From Ruminococcaceae bacterium UBA5579 (GTDB lineage Bacteria > Bacillota > Clostridia > Oscillospirales > Ruminococcaceae): a DNA stretch of 6,972 nucleotides. The stretch lies in NCBI GenBank assembly GCA_002425305.1, contig DILZ01000042.1, positions 9,294-16,265 of the forward strand, given 5' to 3'. The position numbers and the translations under genes were made by a program. Numbering within the stretch: the stretch's first letter is position 1; each line of letters begins with the position of its first letter. Under the pieces are notes generated by a model. That model saw only the letters and a list, made by a program, of their open reading frames with translations. It had not been told where the DNA came from and made no database searches. Positions 5,400-6,972 of this stretch are shown in pieces.

Positions 5400-6104
5400 T
5401 TGACATTGCAGCAGATCATCGACAACAGCAGCCGAATAGTGTTTTTCGGCGGTGCGGGCGTTTCCACGGAAAGCGGCATACCGGATTTCCGAAGCGCGGA
5501 CGGATTGTATTCGCAGCAGTATAAATTTCCGCCGGAGCAGATAGTGTCGCATACGTTCTTTACGAAATACCCGGAGGAGTTCTTTCGGTTTTACCGCGAC
5601 AGAATGATATTCCCGAAAGCCAAGCCCAACGCGGCGCATAAAAAGCTCGCGGAGCTTGAGCTCGCGGGGAAGCTGCACTCGGTGATAACACAAAACATCG
5701 ACGGGCTTCACCAGGCGGCGGGCAGCATAAATGTCATAGAGCTGCACGGAAGCGTCCACAGAAATTATTGTATGGATTGCGGAAAGTTCTACCCGCTTTC
5801 GGCGGTGACGGAAAGCGAGGGTGTGCCGAGGTGCGAGTGCGGCGGCAGAATAAAGCCGGACGTGGTGCTTTATGAGGAGAGCCTGAAAAACGAGGATATC
5901 ACCCGCGCGGTGTATGAGATAGAAAACGCCGACACCTTGATCATAGGCGGCACTTCGCTGGTAGTGTATCCCGCCGCGGGACTAGTGCGGTATTTCAAGG
6001 GGAAGTACATAGTGGTCATAAATAAGAGTACGCTTGACGCAGACGCCGACCTCGTGATAAACGACAGTATCGGCAAGGTATTAGACGCAATAAAAGTCAA
6101 TTAA
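5400..6104 (+). CDS. SIR2-family NAD-dependent protein deacylase (sirtuin)
   Basis: The 234-residue protein is full length for a bacterial sirtuin. It removes acyl groups from protein lysines using NAD+, giving nicotinamide and O-acyl-ADP-ribose, and acts in the cytoplasm. NAD-binding GGAGVSTESGIPDFRS lies at 17-32. TQNIDGLHQ (97-105) and ELHGS with catalytic His116 follow. The zinc module uses Cys124, Cys127, Cys145 and Cys147; the second pair is C-x-C rather than the more common C-x-x-C. GTSLVVYPA (184-192) and VVINKS (205-210) complete the Rossmann part. The start is TTG 5400, chosen for the AAGGAGG at 5385-5391. Residues 65-68 are Tyr-Arg-Asp-Arg, which has the Y-x-x-R spacing of desuccinylase-type sirtuins (SIRT5 and E. 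coli CobB). Acyl preference should therefore not be assumed to be acetyl. It is 27 bp behind the ABC ATPase and probably co-transcribed with it, with no obvious functional link. Confidence 0.95.
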   Translation: MTLQQIIDNSSRIVFFGGAGVSTESGIPDFRSADGLYSQQYKFPPEQIVSHTFFTKYPEEFFRFYRDRMIFPKAKPNAAHKKLAELELAGKLHSVITQNIDGLHQAAGSINVIELHGSVHRNYCMDCGKFYPLSAVTESEGVPRCECGGRIKPDVVLYEESLKNEDITRAVYEIENADTLIIGGTSLVVYPAAGLVRYFKGKYIVVINKSTLDADADLVINDSIGKVLDAIKVN

Positions 6105-6142
6105 CACGGATATCCCGCGTAAATAAAGTAGGAGATAGTATT

Positions 6143-6972
6143 ATGGATGTTGTTCAGACCGTTACATATCAGTGCCCGAACTGTAACGCGGCATTGGAAT
6201 ACGACAACGTGCTTGGAGGTTTCAGGTGCTTTTACTGCGACAGTACATTTACCGACAGCGAGATACGAACCATTTTCGCAAACCGCGATAATAACGTAGA
6301 TCTCGAAGCAGCAGAACCGGAGCTTACCGAGCAGCAGATAACGGACGAGGAGTTCACGGGGCAAAGCGCGCTGTATTCCTGCCCGAACTGCGGCGCGGGA
6401 GTTATCTGCGACAAGCTCACGTCATCGACGCGCTGCCACTTCTGCCACACGCCGGTAATTCTGTCGGGGCGGCTTTCGGGCGAATACAAGCCCGATCTTA
6501 TCATCCCGTTTTCAACGACAAGAGAACAGGCAGAAAGTAAATTCAAGGAATTTACGAAGGGCAAATTCCTGCTGCCGAGCGGATTTGCTTCCGAGGCGCA
6601 GCTTCAGAATATCTCCGCGCTGTATGTTCCTTATTGGCTGAAGAGCGGTCAGACACAGGCGCACCTCACCGCGACGGGTCACACCGTGCGCACGTGGACT
6701 GTGGGCAACACTACATACACTCACACAAAGGTCTACAATGTGGAACGCGACGCGGATATGGCGTTCGTAAGAGTGCCGTATGACGGCTCCCGGAGGATAG
6801 ACGACAGTCTGATGGAAAGCATAGAGCCGTTTGATTACAACGGGATAAAGCCCTTTTCAATGAGCTATCTTTCGGGCTGTGCGGCGGAAAAATACGACGT
6901 CACAAAGGAAGAAGCGACGCCGCGTCTTGACGAACGCATAACTAAAGCAGCCATAGAGGAGATACGGCGAAT
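6143..6972 (+). CDS. TFIIB-type double zinc-ribbon protein, 3' partial
   Basis: 276 complete codons run from ATG 6143 off the right edge with no stop. AGGAGA at 6130-6135 is 7 nt upstream. The first zinc ribbon has Cys11, Cys14, Cys29 and Cys32 (CPNC...CFYC) and the second Cys80, Cys83, Cys98 and Cys101 (CPNC...CHFC). They are separated by an acidic linker (about 49-75). The following region contains IIPFSTTREQAESKFKEF, ALYVPYWLKSG, a Thr-rich strand segment, and DDSLMESIEPFDY with PFSMSYLSGCAAEKYDV. This order matches Clostridia proteins annotated as 'TFIIB-type zinc ribbon-containing protein', which are usually about 350-400 residues and end in a membrane segment; here that end is missing. 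The role of the family is not established and no catalytic residues are evident. The double-ribbon design echoes the first gene of the window. It is 38 bp after the sirtuin and may be in the same transcript. Confidence 0.9.
   Translation, partial: MDVVQTVTYQCPNCNAALEYDNVLGGFRCFYCDSTFTDSEIRTIFANRDNNVDLEAAEPELTEQQITDEEFTGQSALYSCPNCGAGVICDKLTSSTRCHFCHTPVILSGRLSGEYKPDLIIPFSTTREQAESKFKEFTKGKFLLPSGFASEAQLQNISALYVPYWLKSGQTQAHLTATGHTVRTWTVGNTTYTHTKVYNVERDADMAFVRVPYDGSRRIDDSLMESIEPFDYNGIKPFSMSYLSGCAAEKYDVTKEEATPRLDERITKAAIEEIRR

Noticed and set aside
6108..6115. GGATATCC palindrome after the sirtuin
   Set aside because: An 8-bp palindrome is expected by chance at this length and has no tail or flanking symmetry.

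Overview
The window looks like chromosomal DNA of a Gram-positive gut-type Clostridia (Oscillospirales/Ruminococcus-like). The reasons are strong AAGGAG ribosome-binding sites, a TTG and a GTG start, a near-consensus sigma-A promoter, roughly even base composition by eye, and protein types that I associate with uncultivated Firmicutes. Taxonomy is an inference. All genes I can support are on the + strand. I see no tRNA, rRNA, CRISPR, transposase, integrase or phage gene.

Layout. (1) Positions 1-1529 hold the 3' part of a membrane-anchored protein with two four-cysteine zinc ribbons. A long acidic linker lies between them and contains an 18-bp x 11 in-frame minisatellite. The frame is open to the left edge, so the true start is outside. 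(2) Positions 1530-1755 are a boundary: a candidate terminator hairpin followed by a TTGAAA-17-TATAAT promoter. (3) Positions 1756-4627 look like one transcription unit of four tightly packed genes. They are a Gly-Ser-Phe/Trp-rich repeat protein with a small helical N-terminal domain, two tandem paralogous proteins with a membrane segment at each end, and a DUF6734-like, probably GT-A-fold, glycosyltransferase-type protein that overlaps its upstream neighbour by ATGA. (4) Positions 4707-6104 hold a MacB/LolD-type ABC transporter ATPase with no adjacent permease, then a sirtuin (SIR2 NAD-dependent deacylase) 27 bp downstream. (5) From 6143 to the right edge runs a protein with two TFIIB-like zinc ribbons, truncated by the window end.

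How they may work together. The first and last genes are both double-zinc-ribbon proteins of the kind found near cell-envelope proteins in Clostridia. The two paralogous membrane proteins also point to the envelope. The most unusual item is the repeat protein at 1756-2481. Its nine GSF tripeptides are interspersed with Trp-rich amphipathic segments. It leads an operon with two membrane proteins and a possible sugar- or nucleotide-sugar-transferring enzyme, so it could be a self-assembling or surface protein, or a substrate for modification. That functional link is a hypothesis from gene order only.
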